From Deefgea piscis (GTDB taxonomy: Bacteria; Pseudomonadota; Gammaproteobacteria; Burkholderiales; Chitinibacteraceae), in assembly GCF_013284055.1 (NCBI RefSeq), contig NZ_CP054143.1, positions 2,852,001 through 2,916,000 of the forward strand: 64,000 nucleotides of DNA, read 5' to 3'. This document shows, one piece after another, positions 1 through 8,960 of this stretch (position 1 is its first letter; each line of letters begins with the position of its first letter). A program made the position numbers and the translations under genes. Under the pieces are notes generated by a model, which was not told where the DNA came from, searched no databases, and saw only the letters and a list, made by a program, of their open reading frames with translations.

Positions 1-290
1 TGCGCCCTAAAGGCTTAACAGGTAAAGCTGCTGATGCCGTTTTGGGTAAAGCTCACATTACCGTTAATAAAAATGCGATCCCAAATGACCCTGAAAGCCC
101 GTTTGTAACTTCAGGTATCCGTATTGGCGCACCTGCAATTACCACTCGCGGCTTTAAAGAAGCAGAAGCCATTCAAGTTGCGCATTTAATTGCTGATGTA
201 TTAGACAACCCGAATGATGAAGCTAATTTGGCGGCAGTTGCTGAAAAAGTAAAAGCATTAACGGCGCGTTTCCCAGTTTACGAAGTATAA
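1..290 (+). CDS. glyA: Serine hydroxymethyltransferase, C-terminal part (partial)
   Basis: The frame is open from the window edge (first full codon at position 3) and encodes about 95 residues of a GlyA C-terminus. Recognisable pieces are [11 protein letters not shown], the end of the small domain with [15 protein letters not shown], and a terminal helix ending PVYEV. GlyA is the PLP enzyme that converts serine and tetrahydrofolate to glycine and methylene-THF in the cytoplasm. The PLP lysine and most of the enzyme lie upstream of the window. A strong intrinsic terminator follows directly, so glyA ends its own transcription unit ahead of nrdR. Confidence 0.93.
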   Translation, partial: RPKGLTGKAADAVLGKAHITVNKNAIPNDPESPFVTSGIRIGAPAITTRGFKEAEAIQVAHLIADVLDNPNDEANLAAVAEKVKALTARFPVYEV

Positions 291-303
291 TTCGTACGCA
301 ATT

Positions 304-337
304 AAAAAAGGTGGTGCACCTGCACCACCTTTTTGCA
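304..337 (+). terminator. Intrinsic terminator after glyA
   Basis: A GC-rich stem (GGTGGTGCA pairing with TGCACCACC, 310-329) is flanked by an A-run before it and five T residues after it. It starts 14 bases past the glyA stop and could work in both directions. Confidence 0.85.
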
Positions 338-356
338 TTTTGTCGTGTTAGTTTGA

Positions 357-403
357 GGTATATTAATCCAAGGCAGCTGTCAGTTGACTTGGATTAATAT
401 ACC
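357..403. repeat. Perfect 16-bp inverted repeat with GGTAT/ATACC ends
   Basis: Bases 357-372 are the exact reverse complement of 388-403, with a 15-base spacer. The outer ends read GGTATATTAATCC and GGATTAATATACC. No T-run follows, so it is not a classic terminator. Similar GGTAT...ATACC-bounded imperfect palindromes lie at 19382-19428 and 55544-55590, which suggests a dispersed short palindromic element. Confidence 0.6.
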
Positions 404-435
404 AAGCGTATTACTACCAATGTACCTTGGCTTGA

Positions 436-457
436 CTGTTCAATATGAAATGAACAG
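436..457. promoter_or_regulatory. Inverted repeat upstream of nrdR (possible operator)
   Basis: CTGTTCA (436-442) and TGAACAG (451-457) form a perfect 7-bp inverted repeat with an 8-base spacer, 41 bases before the nrdR start codon. The arms do not fit the E. coli SOS box spacing (CTG-N10-CAG). The site could bind a dimeric regulator or simply form a leader hairpin; no binding protein is suggested by the sequence. Confidence 0.3.
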
Positions 458-498
458 CTTAAGATGCTCTTTATTCGTTCTTTTTAGGTTTTCGTGCT

Positions 499-951
499 AT
501 GAAATGCCCATTTTGCGGTTCACCCGACACTCAAGTCGTGGATTCTCGCGTTTCTGACGAAGGGGATACGGTACGCCGTCGTCGTCGCTGTGCGATTTGC
601 GATAAGCGTTTCACCACCTTTGAAACTGCTGAAGTGCGTATGCCGCAAGTGGTGAAACAAACCGGTCAGCGTGTCGAATTTGAAAGAGAAAAAATTCGCA
701 CTAGTTTTATGCGCGCCTTACACAAACGCCCGGTGCCGACCCCTTTGGTTGATGAAGCCATTTCCCGAATTATTCAAAAAGTACTGACTGTTGGCGAGCG
801 AGAAATTATGTCGCGACAGATTGGTGAAATGGTGATTGCTGAGCTCGCCAAGCTCGATAAAGTCGCCTATATCCGCTTTGCCTCCGTATATCGCTCATTT
901 CAAGACGTTGAAGATTTTCGCGACGTCATTCGTGAAGTCAGCAAGGAATAA
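499..951 (+). CDS. nrdR: Transcriptional repressor NrdR
   Basis: A 150-residue protein with the NrdR layout: an N-terminal zinc ribbon ([15 protein letters not shown] near residues 3-17, second CxxC in CAICDKRF near 31-38) and an ATP-cone from about residue 49. NrdR senses ATP and dATP and represses ribonucleotide reductase genes by binding NrdR boxes. Length matches the family. It opens the nrdR-ribD-ribE operon arrangement common in proteobacteria: ribD starts two bases after its stop. The ribosome-binding site is weak. Confidence 0.97.
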   Translation: MKCPFCGSPDTQVVDSRVSDEGDTVRRRRRCAICDKRFTTFETAEVRMPQVVKQTGQRVEFEREKIRTSFMRALHKRPVPTPLVDEAISRIIQKVLTVGEREIMSRQIGEMVIAELAKLDKVAYIRFASVYRSFQDVEDFRDVIREVSKE

Positions 952-953
952 AC

Positions 954-2063
954 ATGGCTTGGCGTTCGATCGACTACTTTATGATGGCCCAGGCGTTGCA
1001 TCAGGCGAAATTGGGCCAAAACAACACCTCGCCCAATCCAAGTGTTGGCTGTGTTCTGATTAAAAATGATCAAATATTAAGCATGGGGCATACCCAAGCC
1101 GCAGGTGGCGCGCACGCAGAAGTGATGGCACTGCGTGCTGCGGGCCATGCTGCGCAAGGTGCCACTGCATATGTCACTTTAGAGCCATGCAGCCACTTTG
1201 GAAAAACACCACCCTGCGCGGATGCGCTGATTGCTGCTGGTGTTACTCGAGTGGTCGCCGCATTATTGGACCCGAATCCGCTGGTTTCCGGGCAAGGTTT
1301 ACGCCGACTGGCCGAGCATGGCATTGTCGTTGAACATGGTTTAATGGCTGCCGAGGCATTGGCGCATCATCAAGGTTTTTTTAGCCGAATGATTCGGCAA
1401 CGACCTTGGCTGCGTTGCAAAGTTGCCGCTAGTTTGGACGGGCAAATTGCGCTAGGAAATGGGCAATCGCAATGGATTACGGGTGCTGCAGCACGTGCCG
1501 ATGTTCAGCGAATCCGTGCGCGCTCATGTGCGATGATCACCGGCATTTCAACGATTTTGCATGACGATCCACAGCTGAATGTGCGTGATTTTCCGGTTGA
1601 GCGTCAACCGATTAAAGTTATTTTAGATAGCCAAATGCGCACCCCAGTCTCGGCTAAAATTCTACAGCAAGGTCCTGTGTTGATTGTCGCGGCGCAAGAG
1701 ACTGAGCGTCGTTTGCCTTTGGAGGCGGCGGGTGCACAAGTAATTTTGTGTCCTGACCAATCCGGTGCTCGTATTGATTTGGCCGCATTATGTGGCGTAT
1801 TGGCAGCACGCGGTTGCAATGAAGTCACACTTGAAGCCGGCGGCACTTTAGTTGGCGCTTTTTTTGCGGCAAGGTTGATTGACGAATTGTGCCTATATCA
1901 AGCGCCGGTATTGCTGGGACAAGGGCAGGCGATGGCGCAATTTTCCTTAAGTGATTTAAGTCAAAAACAAGTCCCAACGCATATTGCTCGACGTATGGTG
2001 GGGGATGATCAGCGCATTATTATGCGTTTTACTGACCCCGCAACCGATTGGCTAGGAAAATGA
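954..2063 (+). CDS. ribD: Bifunctional diaminohydroxyphosphoribosylaminopyrimidine deaminase / reductase
   Basis: A 369-residue RibD catalysing the second and third steps of riboflavin synthesis. The N-terminal deaminase has the zinc site HAEVMAL (H and catalytic E) and PCSHFGKTPPC (two Cys ligands). The C-terminal reductase begins near residue 150 (RPWLRCKVAASLDGQIA) and contains the NADPH-binding ITGAAARADVQ segment and the late EAGGTLVGAFF motif. It starts two bases after nrdR stops and its stop overlaps the small zinc-ribbon gene, which indicates cotranscription with the rib genes. Confidence 0.97.
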   Translation: MAWRSIDYFMMAQALHQAKLGQNNTSPNPSVGCVLIKNDQILSMGHTQAAGGAHAEVMALRAAGHAAQGATAYVTLEPCSHFGKTPPCADALIAAGVTRVVAALLDPNPLVSGQGLRRLAEHGIVVEHGLMAAEALAHHQGFFSRMIRQRPWLRCKVAASLDGQIALGNGQSQWITGAAARADVQRIRARSCAMITGISTILHDDPQLNVRDFPVERQPIKVILDSQMRTPVSAKILQQGPVLIVAAQETERRLPLEAAGAQVILCPDQSGARIDLAALCGVLAARGCNEVTLEAGGTLVGAFFAARLIDELCLYQAPVLLGQGQAMAQFSLSDLSQKQVPTHIARRMVGDDQRIIMRFTDPATDWLGK

Positions 2064-2065
2064 AA

Positions 2066-2233
2066 ATGAATTCAAAACCCATCATTGTTTGCCCTGATTG
2101 CGGCAAGGAAATTGAAGTGTTAAAAGCGTGTGGCGCTAGTAACTTTTTTTGCAATCATTGCAATGAATTGAAGTCGTCACAGCGCGTCAAGGCAGCCAAT
2201 CCGATTGTCTTTCCCGCTCAACCGGAAAAATAA
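2066..2233 (+). CDS. Small zinc-ribbon protein in the riboflavin operon
   Basis: A 55-residue protein (57 if the ATG at 2060, overlapping the ribD stop as ATGA, is used). The ATG at 2066 is preferred because AGGA at 2054-2057 is 8 bases upstream of it. It has two CxxC pairs, CPDCGKEIEVLK and CNHCNEL, typical of a single zinc ribbon, then a short basic, Pro-containing tail. No catalytic motif or membrane segment is visible. It sits between ribD and ribE with 8 bases to ribE, so it is cotranscribed with riboflavin synthesis genes. It resembles generic YfgJ-like zinc ribbons, but its function is unknown. The tight packing and good coding pattern support it being real. Confidence 0.8.
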   Translation: MNSKPIIVCPDCGKEIEVLKACGASNFFCNHCNELKSSQRVKAANPIVFPAQPEK

Positions 2234-2241
2234 GGACGTTT

Positions 2242-2850
2242 ATGTTTACAGGCATTATTCAAGCGATCGGCCAAATTGAAGCCGTTTCGCCTTTTGATGG
2301 CGGCGTACGCTTAACCATCGATGCGGGTGATTTAGATTTATCTAATGTTGGTTTAGGGGACAGTATTGCTCACAATGGTGCATGCATGACTGTTGTCGAG
2401 CAAATACCCAATGGTAAATATTTAATCGACGTTTCAGATGAGTCTTTGCGTTGTACTGCAGGATTAGATGCTGTTGGCCCAGTTAATTTAGAAAAAGCCA
2501 TGCGCTTGGGCGATATGCTTGGCGGTCATTTGGTTTCAGGGCATGTGGATGGTGTTGGGATAGTACGTAGTTTTGATCCAGTGGGTGATAGCCGCGAATT
2601 AATTATTCTGGCGCCGGTGGTCTTAGCCAAATATTTAGCCGTAAAGGGCTCAGTGGTCGTCAATGGCGTTTCGCTCACGACCAACTGGATCCGTGACGTG
2701 AACGATGGCTGTGAATTTTCAATTAACTTAATCCCACACACACTGTCAGTCACAACGCTAGGGGCGATTGAGCCAGGTCAGCGGGTCAATTTAGAAATTG
2801 ATTTGATCGCTCGCTATGTTGAACGTATGGTTTCTTTGGAGTCAAAATAA
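2242..2850 (+). CDS. ribE: Riboflavin synthase, alpha chain
   Basis: A 202-residue protein starting [12 protein letters not shown], the hallmark N-terminus of riboflavin synthase. It has two lumazine-binding repeats (about 1-95 and 96-195); [13 protein letters not shown] marks the start of the second. It dismutates two 6,7-dimethyl-8-ribityllumazine molecules to riboflavin plus the pyrimidinedione. GGACG at about 2233-2237 serves as ribosome-binding site. Its TAA overlaps the ATG of the next gene by one base (TAATG). The same protein is called RibC in some species. Confidence 0.97.
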   Translation: MFTGIIQAIGQIEAVSPFDGGVRLTIDAGDLDLSNVGLGDSIAHNGACMTVVEQIPNGKYLIDVSDESLRCTAGLDAVGPVNLEKAMRLGDMLGGHLVSGHVDGVGIVRSFDPVGDSRELIILAPVVLAKYLAVKGSVVVNGVSLTTNWIRDVNDGCEFSINLIPHTLSVTTLGAIEPGQRVNLEIDLIARYVERMVSLESK

Positions 2851-3950
2851 TGAGCCAGATTGCACCTGTTAATGAAATTATTGCCGAATTAAAAGCTGGT
2901 CGCATGGTGGTTTTGGTCGACGAAGAAGACCGCGAAAACGAAGGTGACTTGGTGTTGGCCGCTGATTTTGTGACACCAGAAGCCATTAACTTTATGGCTA
3001 AATTTGGTCGTGGCTTAATTTGCTTAACGCTGGATCAAGCGCGTTGCCAGCATCTTAATTTACCAACAATGGTAAAAAACAATGGCTCGTCGTTTGGCAC
3101 CAACTTTACTGCTTCAATCGAAGCGGCTGAAGGGGTTACCACCGGCATTTCAGCGCATGATCGTGCACTGACGATCCAAAAAGCCGTTGCTTTTGGCGCT
3201 AAAGCCAGTGATTTAGTTTCGCCTGGCCATGTGTTCCCCATTATGGCACAACCGGGCGGTGTTTTAGTGCGTGCCGGACACACCGAGGCTGGTTGTGATT
3301 TAGCAATGATGGCGGGTTTAACCCCAGCATCAGTCATTTGTGAAATCATGAATGAAGACGGCACCATGGCCCGTTTGCCAGAGCTGCTTGAATTTGCGAA
3401 AACACATCAACTCAAGATTGGTACTATTGCCGACCTCATTCATTACCGTAGTCAAACAGAATCACTGGTCGAATGTGTTGGTCGGCGTATGATTCGCACC
3501 TTGGCTGGCGAGTTTGAATTGGCGGTTTATCGCGACAAACTCACCGCCGCAACGCACTTAGCGTTAATCAAAGGTCAGCCAGCAGTCGATCGTGAGGTTC
3601 TGGTTCGGGTACATGAGCCATTATCGGTGATGGATTGGATTGATCTAGACTCATCTGCGCATTCTTGGTCGATTGAAGCCACCTTGAATGCCATCTCCGC
3701 CGCAGGTGAAGGCGTGGTGATTTTATTGCATCGCACCGAACTGGGCTCCGATTTACTAGGTCGAGCGCTACCGGAGTTGAAGCTAAATCCACCGCAAAAA
3801 TGGGATTTACGCACCTATGGTATCGGTGCGCAGATGCTAAAAGATCTTGGCGTTGGCCGTATGCGCCTGATGTCGCCGGAGCGTAAAATTCCGAGCATGA
3901 TGGGATTTGGATTGGAAATTACGGGCTTTGTAGCCCCAGAAGGAAAATGA
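2850..3950 (+). CDS. ribBX: DHBP synthase fused to a degenerate GTP cyclohydrolase II-like domain (RibBX type)
   Basis: A 366-residue protein. Residues 1 to about 205 are an intact 3,4-dihydroxy-2-butanone-4-phosphate synthase with [15 protein letters not shown] and GHTEAGCDL motifs. The C-terminal part (about 206-366) has GTP cyclohydrolase II length and order but lacks its active-site features. After VRVHEP the zinc cysteines expected in the HSECLTGD...RCDCG segment are absent, and the later QEGRG loop is not recognisable. Hybrid RibB proteins with a non-catalytic GCHII-like domain, termed RibBX, are known in Proteobacteria. A true RibA must then be encoded elsewhere. Many databases would label this ribBA. 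It overlaps ribH. Confidence 0.9.
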   Translation: MSQIAPVNEIIAELKAGRMVVLVDEEDRENEGDLVLAADFVTPEAINFMAKFGRGLICLTLDQARCQHLNLPTMVKNNGSSFGTNFTASIEAAEGVTTGISAHDRALTIQKAVAFGAKASDLVSPGHVFPIMAQPGGVLVRAGHTEAGCDLAMMAGLTPASVICEIMNEDGTMARLPELLEFAKTHQLKIGTIADLIHYRSQTESLVECVGRRMIRTLAGEFELAVYRDKLTAATHLALIKGQPAVDREVLVRVHEPLSVMDWIDLDSSAHSWSIEATLNAISAAGEGVVILLHRTELGSDLLGRALPELKLNPPQKWDLRTYGIGAQMLKDLGVGRMRLMSPERKIPSMMGFGLEITGFVAPEGK

Positions 3951-3952
3951 GA

Positions 3953-4420
3953 ATGTCAAAAAATATTCCAACAATTGCACCCGTTTTGTCTGGCGCGGGA
4001 TTGCGAATTGGCGTGGTAATGAGCCGATTTAATACCCCGGTTTGTGAAGGCCTACGTGATGTTTGCCTGACTGAGTTATTAGCGCTTGGCGTGGCAGAGC
4101 AAGACATTGTGCTGTGCTCGGTGGCTGGCGCATTAGAAATTCCTGTCGTGTTGCAAACCATGGCAGAAAGCGATCGTTTTGATGGCTTGATTGCACTTGG
4201 CGCAGTCATTCGAGGCGACACCTATCATTTTGAACTGGTGGCCAATGAGTCAGGCGCAGGAGTAACTCGCGTGGGCTTGGATTTTGGAATCGCGATTGCG
4301 AATGCCATCTTAACCACCGACACTGATGAACAAGCAGAAATTCGTATCAAAGAAAAGGGCCGTGATGCGGCTCGCACTGTCGTGGAAACGGCTAATTTAA
4401 TTAAGGCATTACAAGTATGA
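3953..4420 (+). CDS. ribH: 6,7-dimethyl-8-ribityllumazine synthase
   Basis: A lumazine synthase of about 155 residues with the core features [11 protein letters not shown] (ligand-binding F), [14 protein letters not shown] and the phosphate-binding [13 protein letters not shown] with its catalytic His. It condenses the RibB product with the RibD product to form lumazine. The ATG at 3953 is preferred because AGAAGGA (3938-3944) lies 8 bases before it; an ATG at 3947 in the same frame, overlapping the ribBX stop, is the alternative. Its end overlaps nusB by four bases (ATGA). Confidence 0.95.
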   Translation: MSKNIPTIAPVLSGAGLRIGVVMSRFNTPVCEGLRDVCLTELLALGVAEQDIVLCSVAGALEIPVVLQTMAESDRFDGLIALGAVIRGDTYHFELVANESGAGVTRVGLDFGIAIANAILTTDTDEQAEIRIKEKGRDAARTVVETANLIKALQV

Positions 4421-4893
4421 CTGAAGCCATCGTAGCACCTCGTCCAAAACCAAAATCGGCTCGTCGCCGTGCGCGTGAATTTGCCGTTCAAGGGACTTAC
4501 CAATGGCTAATGACGCGGGATACGGTCAATAATATTGATCTGTTTATTCACAACAGCACTTCTTATTTTAACAAGTGCGATGAAGCCTTGTACCGTGGCA
4601 TTTTGTTTGGCGTGATTAAAGATGCCGGCGCTTTAACCAAAGCACTTGAGCCACACGTTGAGCGCCCATTGGAAGAAGTCAGCATCGTTGAAATGGCGAT
4701 TTTATATACTGGCGCTTTCGAAATTATTTCAATGCCAGAAACACCTTATCCGGTCATTATCAATGAGTCGATTGAATTGGCCAAAACATTCGGTGGTTCA
4801 GATGGTCATCGTTTTGTGAATGGTGTACTCGACAAATTGGCTGCATTAGTACGTGCCGATGAGTTTGCGGCGGCTGCAGCAAAACGTCGTTAA
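4417..4893 (+). CDS. nusB: Transcription antitermination factor NusB
   Basis: A 158-residue all-helical protein with the NusB signatures [16 protein letters not shown] near the N-terminus, a central [16 protein letters not shown] helix and the C-terminal [24 protein letters not shown]. NusB with NusE (S10) binds boxA RNA and supports rRNA antitermination. The ribH-nusB-thiL order is widespread. An ATGA overlap with ribH indicates translational coupling. Confidence 0.97.
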   Translation: MTEAIVAPRPKPKSARRRAREFAVQGTYQWLMTRDTVNNIDLFIHNSTSYFNKCDEALYRGILFGVIKDAGALTKALEPHVERPLEEVSIVEMAILYTGAFEIISMPETPYPVIINESIELAKTFGGSDGHRFVNGVLDKLAALVRADEFAAAAAKRR

Positions 4894-4902
4894 TTTTAAA
4901 TT

Positions 4903-4940
4903 CCCTTAACTGCCCAGTTGATTGGGCAGGGTTAAATTTT
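4903..4940 (+). terminator. Hairpin between nusB and thiL (terminator- or attenuator-like)
   Basis: CTGCCCA (4910-4916) pairs with TGGGCAG (4923-4929) around a 6-base loop, followed by AAATTTT that runs straight into the thiL GTG start codon at 4941. It may partly terminate the rib-nusB transcript or reduce thiL translation. The short T-run makes it a weak terminator at best. Confidence 0.45.
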
Positions 4941-5903
4941 GTGAATGAATTCGATTTAATCGCTAAATATTTTACCCGCCCAGCGGTCAATGCCGACTTA
5001 GGTATTGGTGATGATGCCGCATTAATGTCGATCTCCGCTCAGCATCAATTGGCCATTTCGGTGGACATGCTGGTCGCGGGTCGGCATTTTTTTGCCGATG
5101 CCGATCCTGAACGGTTAGGGCACAAATGCTTGGCCGTTAATTTATCTGACATGGCGGCAATGGGGGCTAAACCGACGTGGTTTACGCTGTCGCTGGCCTT
5201 GCCCGCCATGGACGAAGCTTGGTTGGCAGCATTTAGTCGTGGATTATTTGCCTTAGCCGATCAGCATGCGGTGTCTTTGGTCGGCGGCGACACGACCAAA
5301 GGACCATTAACCATTTCAATTCAAATTGCCGGCGAGATTCCAAGCGGGCAAGCTTTACTACGTAGCGGCGCTCAAATCGGCGACGACGTTTGGGTGTCGG
5401 GCCCTTTGGGCGCCGCCGCTGCCGCGGTCATGCACCGTACCGGTCGCGTCGCCTTGCCTCCCGATATCACCCAGCGCTGTGATTTACGCTTAGATCAGCC
5501 AACACCACGGCTGGCTTTAGGCATGGCTTTGCGCGGTATTGCCAGCGCGGCACTGGATTTGTCGGATGGCATTCTGGGTGATTTGGCGCATATTTGTGAG
5601 CAATCAAAATGTGCCGCACGACTTCATATTGATTTAATGCCTTATGCAGAAGAGCTAAAAGAACTCTCCCCAGCGCTGTCTTTAGAGGCCGTACTTGCGG
5701 GTGGCGATGATTATGAGCTTTGCTTTACGGCATCGTCTTTGCATCGCCAGCAAATTTTAGCCCTTGGACAAAGTTTGGCGACGCCTTTGTATCGGGTCGG
5801 GGAAATAATCGACCATCAGCCGCAATCGCCGTTAGTGCAAGTATTAGATGCATCAGGGGGCGTCATTGCGACCCCGTTTACTGGTTTTGACCACTTTAAA
5901 TGA
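4941..5903 (+). CDS. thiL: Thiamine-monophosphate kinase
   Basis: A 320-residue ThiL that phosphorylates thiamine monophosphate to the active cofactor with ATP. Visible motifs are DLGIGDDAAL near residues 20-29, NLSDMAAMGA, GGDTTKGPL and the late AGGDDYELCF. It has the AIR synthase/PurM-like two-domain length. The start is GTG (GTG AAT GAA TTC), there is no clear ribosome-binding site, and a hairpin lies just upstream. Its end overlaps pgpA by four bases. Confidence 0.96.
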   Translation: MNEFDLIAKYFTRPAVNADLGIGDDAALMSISAQHQLAISVDMLVAGRHFFADADPERLGHKCLAVNLSDMAAMGAKPTWFTLSLALPAMDEAWLAAFSRGLFALADQHAVSLVGGDTTKGPLTISIQIAGEIPSGQALLRSGAQIGDDVWVSGPLGAAAAAVMHRTGRVALPPDITQRCDLRLDQPTPRLALGMALRGIASAALDLSDGILGDLAHICEQSKCAARLHIDLMPYAEELKELSPALSLEAVLAGGDDYELCFTASSLHRQQILALGQSLATPLYRVGEIIDHQPQSPLVQVLDASGGVIATPFTGFDHFK

Positions 5904-6394
5904 AAAAACAACCTCAGATTGCAGTCAATCTGCGCTTTCTTTTGGCGCATCCAGCACATTTTATTGCGCTGGGCTTTGGTAGTGGTTTAGCTAAAGTTGC
6001 ACCGGGCACATGGGGCACTTTGGCGGCACTGCCTTTATTTGCGCTCTTACAGTATTTTTTTACGCCACTGACCATCGCGCTGCTGTGTATTCCCGCTTTC
6101 ATTATTGGTACTTGGGCTGCAGAGCTGACAGGTCGCAATTTGGGGGTGAGTGATTATGGCGGCATCGTGATCGATGAAATCGTCGCCATGTGGCTGGTTC
6201 TTTGCATTGCGCCGCCGACGGCATTGGCTTGGGTGTTGGCTTTTGTCTTGTTTCGTGTGTTTGATATTCTGAAACCTTGGCCAATTCGCTGGCTGGATCA
6301 GTATGTTAAAGGCGGATTTGGCGTCATGATCGACGACATCTTGGCGGCTGTTTTTGCCATGATTCCGCTGTATTTGCTTCGTGCTTATTTATGA
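5900..6394 (+). CDS. pgpA: Phosphatidylglycerophosphatase A
   Basis: A 164-residue inner-membrane protein with about four hydrophobic segments and the PgpA motifs [16 protein letters not shown] and [12 protein letters not shown], whose acidic residues are thought to bind metal. It removes phosphate from phosphatidylglycerol phosphate. ATGA overlaps join it to thiL upstream and uvrC downstream. The preceding pathway enzyme, pgsA, lies two genes further on. Confidence 0.95.
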   Translation: MKKQPQIAVNLRFLLAHPAHFIALGFGSGLAKVAPGTWGTLAALPLFALLQYFFTPLTIALLCIPAFIIGTWAAELTGRNLGVSDYGGIVIDEIVAMWLVLCIAPPTALAWVLAFVLFRVFDILKPWPIRWLDQYVKGGFGVMIDDILAAVFAMIPLYLLRAYL

Positions 6395-8286
6395 TCGATT
6401 CGCCTGCTGAATTACCCGAATTGAACGAGGCGCAACTGCAAAGAGCGGCCTTGCTCGATACCGTACGTCTTTTGCCCGATTTGCCCGGCGTTTATCGTTA
6501 TATTGCCGCGGATGGGACGGTGTTATATGTCGGCAAGGCCAAAAGTCTAAAAAAGCGGGTGTCGTCTTATTTTCAAAAAAACGATCAAAGCCCACGAATT
6601 CGCTTAATGTTGGCGCAAGTGGCAACGGTTGAAACGACGGTGGTGCGTTCTGAAGCCGAAGCCCTCGTGCTAGAAAACAATTTAATTAAAGCCTTAAGTC
6701 CTCGTTACAATATTTTATTTCGCGATGATAAGTCTTATCCCTATGTGATGCTCAGCGGTCACGCCAGCCCACGGCTAGCGTATTACCGCGGCAGTTTAGA
6801 TAAAAAAAACACTTATTTTGGCCCGTTTCCCAATGGCTATGTGGTCAAAGAAAGCATTCAGTTACTGCAAAAAGTCTTTTTGCTGCGCACCTGTGAAGAC
6901 TCCGTTTTTGCCAATCGCTCTCGTCCTTGTTTATTGCACCAAATCAAACGCTGTTCAGCCCCTTGCGTCGGTTTGATTACGCCTGAAGCATATCGACAAG
7001 ACGTGCATAACGCCGTGTTGTTTTTATCTGGCAAAGAAAACGAAGTTCTCAATACCCTTGAAGAAAAAATGCACGTACTGGCAACAGAATGGCAATTTGA
7101 AGCCGCCGCCGCAGTGCGCGATCAAATCCAAGCATTGTCACAAGTACAAGAGCGGCAGTTTGTTTCGTCCAATACCAGTGAAATGGACGTTGATATTGTG
7201 GCCTGTGTTGAAAGCGAGGGCATGTTGTGTGTCAATCTGGCGATGGTTCGAGGCGGGCGCCATGTTGGGGACAAAAATTTATTTCCTAGCCATGCCGATG
7301 ACTACACACCTGCCGCAGCGATTCATGCATTTTTAGCCCAGCATTATCTAGACCGAATTACCCCCACGATGATTTTATGTTCGCCAGAGCCCGATGAGTG
7401 CGAGGTGTTGGCTGAGCTATTAAGCGCGCAGGCTGCAAGAAAAGTGCTGCTTAATGTCAACCCCAATGGTGAGCGACGTATTTGGCTGGAGATGGCTAAA
7501 CGCAATGCTGAGCTGGCTATACTACAGAAAAAAGGCCAGCAAGCCGATCAGGCGAGCCGCTTGGCGGCCTTGGTTGAAGCGCTAGGTTTGCCTGAGGAGA
7601 CGCAACGTTTAGAGTGCTTTGATATTTCGCATACCTTAGGTGAGGCGACTGTGGCATCGTGTGTGGTTTATGATCGACAAGCGATGCAACCGAAGGAGTA
7701 TCGACGCTACAACATTGGCACCGATAACTCGGGTTCGGCCAAAGATGGCTTTACTTTAATTACGCCTGGTGACGATTATGCCGCAATGCGCCAAGTCTTG
7801 TTACGCCGTTACGAGAAGGTCGCTGCAGGTGAAGGCGTGATGCCGGATGTGATTTTGATTGATGGCGGAAAAGGGCAGTTGGGCATTGCGATTGAGGTGA
7901 TGAATGAAATCGGCTTGACTACGCCATGGCTGGTTGGCGTGGCCAAAGGCGAAACACGCAAAGCCGGTTTAGAGCAATTGATCGTGCCCAAGTCAGGAAA
8001 CACGGTACAATTACGCCGCGACCATCCTGGCTTACATCTGATTCAGCAGATTCGGGATGAAGCACATCGCTTTGCCATTACCGGGCATCGCGCTCGGCGC
8101 GGCAAGGCCAGACTCGCTTCAACGCTTGAAGACGTTGAAGGCGTTGGCCCCAAACGTCGGCAAAAATTGCTGGCCCGCTTTGGTGGTTTGCAAGGAGTAA
8201 AAGCTGCAAGTGTGGATGAGTTAGTGCAAGTTGATGGCATTAACCAAGCGCTTGCTGAGAAAATTCACGCTGCTTTGCGCGGCTAA
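6391..8286 (+). CDS. uvrC: Excinuclease ABC subunit C
   Basis: A 631-residue UvrC. The N-terminal GIY-YIG nuclease ([26 protein letters not shown] about 30-55) makes the 3' incision. A UVR motif near 220-255 contacts UvrB. The RNase H-like 5'-incision domain is recognisable by CFDISH and [11 protein letters not shown], and a helix-hairpin-helix pair ends the protein ([14 protein letters not shown]). A Cys-rich segment (LRTCEDSVF...[13 protein letters not shown]) matches the family. It overlaps pgpA by four bases; uvrC-pgsA adjacency is common. Confidence 0.97.
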   Translation: MIDSPAELPELNEAQLQRAALLDTVRLLPDLPGVYRYIAADGTVLYVGKAKSLKKRVSSYFQKNDQSPRIRLMLAQVATVETTVVRSEAEALVLENNLIKALSPRYNILFRDDKSYPYVMLSGHASPRLAYYRGSLDKKNTYFGPFPNGYVVKESIQLLQKVFLLRTCEDSVFANRSRPCLLHQIKRCSAPCVGLITPEAYRQDVHNAVLFLSGKENEVLNTLEEKMHVLATEWQFEAAAAVRDQIQALSQVQERQFVSSNTSEMDVDIVACVESEGMLCVNLAMVRGGRHVGDKNLFPSHADDYTPAAAIHAFLAQHYLDRITPTMILCSPEPDECEVLAELLSAQAARKVLLNVNPNGERRIWLEMAKRNAELAILQKKGQQADQASRLAALVEALGLPEETQRLECFDISHTLGEATVASCVVYDRQAMQPKEYRRYNIGTDNSGSAKDGFTLITPGDDYAAMRQVLLRRYEKVAAGEGVMPDVILIDGGKGQLGIAIEVMNEIGLTTPWLVGVAKGETRKAGLEQLIVPKSGNTVQLRRDHPGLHLIQQIRDEAHRFAITGHRARRGKARLASTLEDVEGVGPKRRQKLLARFGGLQGVKAASVDELVQVDGINQALAEKIHAALRG

Positions 8287-8298
8287 TAAAGTGTCCTA

Positions 8299-8871
8299 AT
8301 GCCATTTAATTTACCTATTTTTCTGACTTGGTTGCGCGTTGCGCTCATTCCCGTTTTTGTCGGGGTTTTTTCTTTGCCGTACGCTGAATATCCTTTGGCT
8401 TGGCAAAATATGGTCGGCGCTAGCCTGTTTATGCTGGCGGCAGTGACCGATTGGTTTGATGGATTTTTAGCGCGGCGCTGGAATCAAACCTCACAATTTG
8501 GCGCATTTTTGGATCCGGTGGCCGATAAATTGATGGTGGCTGCTGCGTTAATCTTGTTGGTGCAACTAGATCGAACCGAAAGTTGGCTGGCGGTGATTAT
8601 TATTGGTCGCGAAATTACCATTTCGGCCTTACGCGAATGGATGGCGCAATTGGGTAAGGCGAAAAGTGTTGCGGTGAATTTGATTGGCAAACTTAAAACC
8701 ACAGCGCAAATGATCGCGATTGTGTTGTTACTTTGGTCTGAGCCGCTGATTCCGGGCGTATCGACGCAGCTATTGGGCACTTTGGCCTTATATATTGCCG
8801 CTATCCTCACCATTTGGTCGATGTTTTATTATCTACGCGTCGCTGCGGAGCAATTTCGCGAGCATGGATAA
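8299..8871 (+). CDS. pgsA: CDP-diacylglycerol--glycerol-3-phosphate 3-phosphatidyltransferase
   Basis: A 190-residue membrane enzyme with four to six hydrophobic helices and the CDP-alcohol phosphotransferase signature DWFDGFLARRW...GAFLDPVADK (DG-x2-AR-x8-G-x3-D-x3-D). It makes phosphatidylglycerol phosphate, the PgpA substrate. It starts 12 bases after uvrC and closes the forward run that begins at nrdR. No tRNA follows it here. Confidence 0.96.
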   Translation: MPFNLPIFLTWLRVALIPVFVGVFSLPYAEYPLAWQNMVGASLFMLAAVTDWFDGFLARRWNQTSQFGAFLDPVADKLMVAAALILLVQLDRTESWLAVIIIGREITISALREWMAQLGKAKSVAVNLIGKLKTTAQMIAIVLLLWSEPLIPGVSTQLLGTLALYIAAILTIWSMFYYLRVAAEQFREHG

Positions 8872-8877
8872 GTCAAC

Positions 8878-8960
8878 TACGGCGTTATCTCGTATCGTCA
8901 ACGTTTAACGCCGTATAACTAATATCTAAGAGTATTGATCGCTAGCGATCTGTATTACTC
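8878..8960. repeat. Two strong inverted repeats between pgsA and the MFS gene
   Basis: TACGGCGTT (8878-8886) and AACGCCGTA (8907-8915) pair perfectly over 9 bp. An imperfect palindrome then spans 8930-8960 (GAGTATTGATCGC against GCGATCTGTATTACTC), with a perfect 14-bp core GATCGCTAGCGATC at 8937-8950. No T-run follows either, so both are structured, non-classical 3' or leader elements. Confidence 0.5.

Noticed and set aside
338-498. FMN riboswitch ahead of the riboflavin operon
   Set aside because: None of the conserved RFN element boxes is visible here or in front of ribE or ribBX; the rib genes lie inside an operon.
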